A stretch of DNA of 64,000 nt from Paraburkholderia sp. Lineage in GTDB: Bacteria; Pseudomonadota; Gammaproteobacteria; Burkholderiales; Burkholderiaceae. Shown here piece after piece: positions 60,384 to 64,000 of the stretch. Location: the NCBI RefSeq assembly GCF_024281035.1, contig NZ_JAMXLH010000050.1, positions 186,001-250,000 of the forward strand, in the 5' to 3' direction. The notes beneath the pieces were generated by a model, which made no database searches, was not told where the DNA came from, and saw only the letters and a program-made list of their open reading frames with translations. The position numbers and the translations under genes were made by a program. Each line of letters opens with the position of its first letter. Positions within the stretch are counted from its first letter, which is position 1.

Positions 60384-60518
60384 GACTGGGCTCCTTTGCT
60401 TGAGATATAACCCGCGCATGTTACGCGAGGAGATCGAAGCGGGTCAAAGCGTGTGAAATACGAAACGTGACACGCGACGCGTCGCACGCGTCAAGTGCCT
60501 GAAAGGCATTGAAAAACA

Positions 60519-60556
60519 AAAAGGCAGAACGCCTTGCGACGGTCTGCCTTTTAACG
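60519..60556 (-). terminator. Terminator of the small Ala/Lys/His-rich gene
   Basis: AAAAAGGCAGA pairs with TCTGCCTTTT; on the minus strand the stem is followed by a run of T. Confidence 0.8.
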
Positions 60557-60606
60557 CGATGAAGATCGGCAATGAATGCCGATCGACATTTCGCCTTACA
60601 ACAAGC

Positions 60607-60804
60607 TTACTCCGAAGCTGCCGAAGCGGCTTCAGCCTTAGCGGCCTTCTTGTGAGCAGCCTTCTTGTGAGCCTTCTTGTGTGCAGCCTTAGCCTTCGGA
60701 GCAGCCGAAGCAGCAGCAGCCGGAGCAGCTTCCGGAGCCGAAGCTTGTGCGAAAGCAGCCGTTGCGAAGAGGCCAGCGACCAGAGCAGCGATGAGCTTGT
60801 TCAT
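60607..60804 (-). CDS. Small secreted Ala/Lys/His-rich protein
   Basis: A 65-residue protein: signal peptide (MNKLIAALVAGLFATAAFA-QA) and a very low-complexity tail of Ala, Lys and His with repeated AHKKA units, ending in acidic Ala/Glu. It could be a periplasmic histone-like or buffering protein; acid-shock proteins have a similar pattern. Good ribosome site (GAGGAT) and a terminator support a real gene. No enzymatic role is visible. Confidence 0.7.
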   Translation of the reverse strand: MNKLIAALVAGLFATAAFAQASAPEAAPAAAASAAPKAKAAHKKAHKKAAHKKAAKAEAASAASE

Positions 60805-61149
60805 GTTGTAAATCCTCAGCTTGAGTTAATTAACCAAGTGACCCGGTTTTTGGAGTCAGGTCGGTAAACGGTGCCATCCACCTTTCGGTTGACAGTCACA
60901 TTCGAAAAATTCGGAGAAGTTTACGAATGCATCTGCCAGCGGTCGGTAATCCATCATCGCGGCTTGCGCGCGCAAGGCGGGTACCTGAAGGCTGAATGCC
61001 GGATAGCTTCGGCGGCATCTGCGTCGTTTAACGCATCGCGTAATGCGGCGGTTGACGGGAAAATTTCATTTCCTTCGCGAGGCCTCGTTCTTTAAAAACG
61101 CGTTGATACCGCACCTATTGACGATGATCAATAAATGCAGATGCAACAA
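60805..61149. other. Gap between the small Ala/Lys/His gene and the rluE-like gene
   Basis: Slightly AT-richer DNA with TTAATTAA at about 60826. It should carry the promoter of the small gene. No gene or repeat recognised. Confidence 0.35.
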
Positions 61150-61737
61150 TCACCCTGAGCGGCGTGCGGGATTTATACGTTGCCATGGCGCATCGATCGG
61201 AATGTCGATGCTTTCGCCGGGTGCAATCGCGAGCGAAAAAATATCGAGCACGCCAATTGCTACGCGCACGAGCCGCAGTGTGGGAAAACCGACCGCGGCC
61301 GTCATGCGCCGGACCTGGCGATTCTTGCCTTCGCTGATCGCGAGTTCGACCCATGTGGTGGGAATCGATGCGCGATACCGGATCGGCGGATTGCGTGGCC
61401 AGAGATGTTCGGGCGGTGCGATCGTTTTTGCGCGGCACGGCTGGGTCACGAAGTCGCCGAGATCGACGCCGCGCTCCAGTGCTGCGAGCGCGTCGGCGCC
61501 GGGCTCGCCTTCGACCTGGGCCCAGTAGCGCTTCACGAGTTTGCGGCGCGGCTCGGCGATGCGTGCCTGGAGTGCGCCGTCGTCGGTCAGCAGCAGCAGG
61601 CCCTCGCTGTCCGAATCGAGGCGGCCCGCCGGATAGACGCCCGGCACCTTGACCCAGTCCGCGAGAGAAGCGCGTGTTTCGTGCGGCGAGAACTGGCAAA
61701 TCGTGCCGAACGGTTTGTTAAGGGCGATTAAACGCAT
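61150..61737 (-). CDS. 23S/16S pseudouridine synthase, RluE family
   Basis: A 195-residue pseudouridine synthase, a short RsuA/RluE type without the S4 domain. The catalytic Asp is in YPAGRLDSDSEGLLLLT, and the family motif LAISEGKNRQVRRM follows; LNKPFG at the start is standard. It modifies one uridine in 23S rRNA (E. coli RluE at U2457). No other gene is coupled with it. Confidence 0.93.
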   Translation of the reverse strand: MRLIALNKPFGTICQFSPHETRASLADWVKVPGVYPAGRLDSDSEGLLLLTDDGALQARIAEPRRKLVKRYWAQVEGEPGADALAALERGVDLGDFVTQPCRAKTIAPPEHLWPRNPPIRYRASIPTTWVELAISEGKNRQVRRMTAAVGFPTLRLVRVAIGVLDIFSLAIAPGESIDIPIDAPWQRINPARRSG

Positions 61738-62213
61738 GAGAGCCGGGTGGGGAAAGAGGTTTCGTCGAGGTTTCGTCGACGTTGCGTCGAAATTGCGTCG
61801 CGATGCGGCGAGATGTTAAAGCATCGGGCGGGACGCCGGGCCGGATGTCATGGATCGGCTCAGGCACAGGGTGCCTCGCGGGTGCTTCGTTCGATGCGCC
61901 CGCGCGGGCTTGGCTATCCGTAGCGCGCTGGTGCTGTCAGGTGGGCCGCCTGGCGTGGCGTCGCACGCCCTGTGCGCCGTCGGAGCGTGTGGCATGCAGC
62001 GACGGGGCGTGGGCTAGAATACCAGCCAGTCCATTCAGCACGTTAGGCGGACGGGCCGTTCGCAGCGCCATCGCGCAGCCGCGAGCCAGTCCGCAAGCAT
62101 TGAGCGCAACGGATGCTGCGGGGCCGCGCATGTTTCGCGCGCACACTTCGCCGGATCCGCTTGCACTGTGAATTACCCGCTACCACCAGCCAAGTCCTCA
62201 ACTGGAGTCGATC
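61738..62213. other. Gap between the rluE-like gene and icd, with phased 11-bp repeats
   Basis: Four 11-base units (GTTTCGTCGAG, GTTTCGTCGAC, GTTGCGTCGAA and a degenerate fourth) run from 61759 to about 61802, one per helical turn, just upstream of the rluE-like start. TAGAAT at 62015-62020 may be the icd -10 box. No gene recognised. Confidence 0.5.
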
Positions 62214-63470
<1,257 letters not shown>

Positions 63471-63500
63471 GTTGCCCTGGCGCGTTCGGCGTCATTCTCG

Positions 63501-63545
63501 AAAGCCCCGGTGGACACGATGTGTCGCCGGGGTTTTTGTCTTTTG
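63501..63545 (+). terminator. Terminator of icd
   Basis: AAAGCCCCGG (63501-63510) pairs with CCGGGGTTTTT (63527-63537) around a 16-base loop and is followed by GTCTTTT. Typical Rho-independent form for the plus strand. Confidence 0.8.
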
Positions 63546-63874
63546 GGTGCTCGGGAAAGTGCGCGTTATCCGGTCGTATTGAACGGCATTCGGGCGGTGT
63601 GGCGAAGTGTCTCAATTGACGCAGACCGCCAATGTGAACCGCATCGGCGACGGCAACGTGTAAATCGGCTCGATTTGCCTGGTTATGCCATTTAAATATT
63701 CGGGTTTGAATCGAACCGTTCAGGCGGTGGGCGTATTTATTTCGCGGCGCGGCTTTTACCGCTGCCGTTCTATCCAGCCGGAATATGGATGCGGTGCGCT
63801 GTCACAGGTGTCGCGCGATGGCGCGGTGAAACTTGACCCTGTTTTCAACAGTAAATGCAGAAAAGGGTGCGACA

Positions 63875-63904
63875 AAAAGGAAACCCGGCCGAAGCCGGGT
63901 TTCC
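63875..63904 (-). terminator. Terminator of the cold-shock gene
   Basis: GGAAACCCGGC (63879-63889) and GCCGGGTTTCC pair around CGAA; on the minus strand TTTTTGTCGC follows. It lies just after the csp stop. Confidence 0.85.
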
Positions 63905-63925
63905 AAGGTACGGGTATCGAACAGA

Positions 63926-64000
63926 TCAGGCTGCTGCCTGAATGTTCGATGCCTGTTTGCCTTTCGGGCCTTGCACGACCTCGAAGCTCACCTTTTGACC
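63926..64000 (-). CDS. Cold-shock protein, C-terminal end (runs off the right edge)
   Basis: The last 24 residues of a CspA-type protein are in view: GQKVSFEVVQGPKGKQASNI, then QAAA and stop. This is the last beta strand of the nucleic-acid-binding cold-shock fold. The rest lies to the right. Which of the several csp paralogues it is cannot be told. Confidence 0.85.
   Translation of the reverse strand, partial: GQKVSFEVVQGPKGKQASNIQAAA

Larger units (their letters stand above)
63471..63925. other. Gap between icd and the cold-shock gene
   Basis: Contains the icd and csp terminators and about 330 bases with no gene recognised. The middle, 63660-63860, is somewhat AT-rich. Confidence 0.4.

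Noticed and set aside
56560..60456. 1298-residue plus-strand frame opposite fusA
   Set aside because: Opposite to fusA and the binding protein with His/Arg-rich text; no gene.

Overview
The window looks like a stretch of the main chromosome of a Burkholderiaceae beta-proteobacterium (Paraburkholderia, Caballeronia, Burkholderia or Trinickia type). The DNA is GC-rich. Core blocks are typical of the group: ybgC-tolQRAB-pal-cpoB, glyA-nrdR, a minor-pilin cluster, argG/argF, rpsT, murJ, adk, kdsB-trm112-lpxK, xseA, sodB, gcdH and icd. Genus is an inference from protein resemblance; no 16S gene is present.

Layout. 1-3398: an ABC importer operon on the minus strand (permease, ATPase, cut-off binding protein) with a divergent LysR regulator. 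3399-4079: an unusually AT-rich gap with paired inverted repeats. 4080-12301: seven plus-strand genes forming one accessory locus: a glycine-zipper secreted protein, a caspase-fold lipoprotein, a secreted DUF4384 protein, a 1005-residue tubulin/FtsZ-like protein, a zinc-ribbon membrane protein, a TPR-like lipoprotein and a TM2 protein. It ends in terminator hairpins and is followed by an IS1182-like transposase remnant, an AbrB/PIN toxin-antitoxin pair with a perfect palindromic operator, and tRNA-Lys. 13748-19248: the tol-pal operon (minus). 19348-25258: ydfG, glyA, nrdR and fimT-pilV-pilW-pilX-pilE. 25292-32217: yqjDE-type membrane genes, a peroxiredoxin, gcdH with a divergent iclR, argG and argF. 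32827-42903: DUF3579, rpsT, murJ-sirB1, an SDR, adk, kdsB, trm112-lpxK and xseA. 43193-50916: sodB, isochorismatase/TetR pair, a degenerate EAL protein, an MdtD-type exporter, GntR, an aldo/keto reductase and a small secreted protein. 51439-57141: a peptide-type ABC importer with a fused double ATPase. 57400-64000: a solitary fusA, DUF192, a small Ala/Lys/His-rich secreted protein, rluE-like, icd and the end of a cold-shock gene.

The best candidate for an undescribed system is 4080-12301. A secreted caspase-fold protein and a tubulin-like GTPase lie in one same-strand gene run, with membrane and lipoprotein parts that could join the cytoplasm to the envelope. A 12-residue motif with invariant Y, A, K, F and D occurs three times in the DUF4384 protein and once in the caspase, about 40 residues after its catalytic Cys. 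That suggests a shared recognition or processing site. Other items worth a look are two DnaA boxes beside an iteron-like repeat upstream of xseA, a 9-bp tandem array, several well-formed operators (TA module, gcdH/iclR, TetR/isochorismatase), a near-leaderless murJ transcript, and a PilE prepilin with Ala at the cleavage position.
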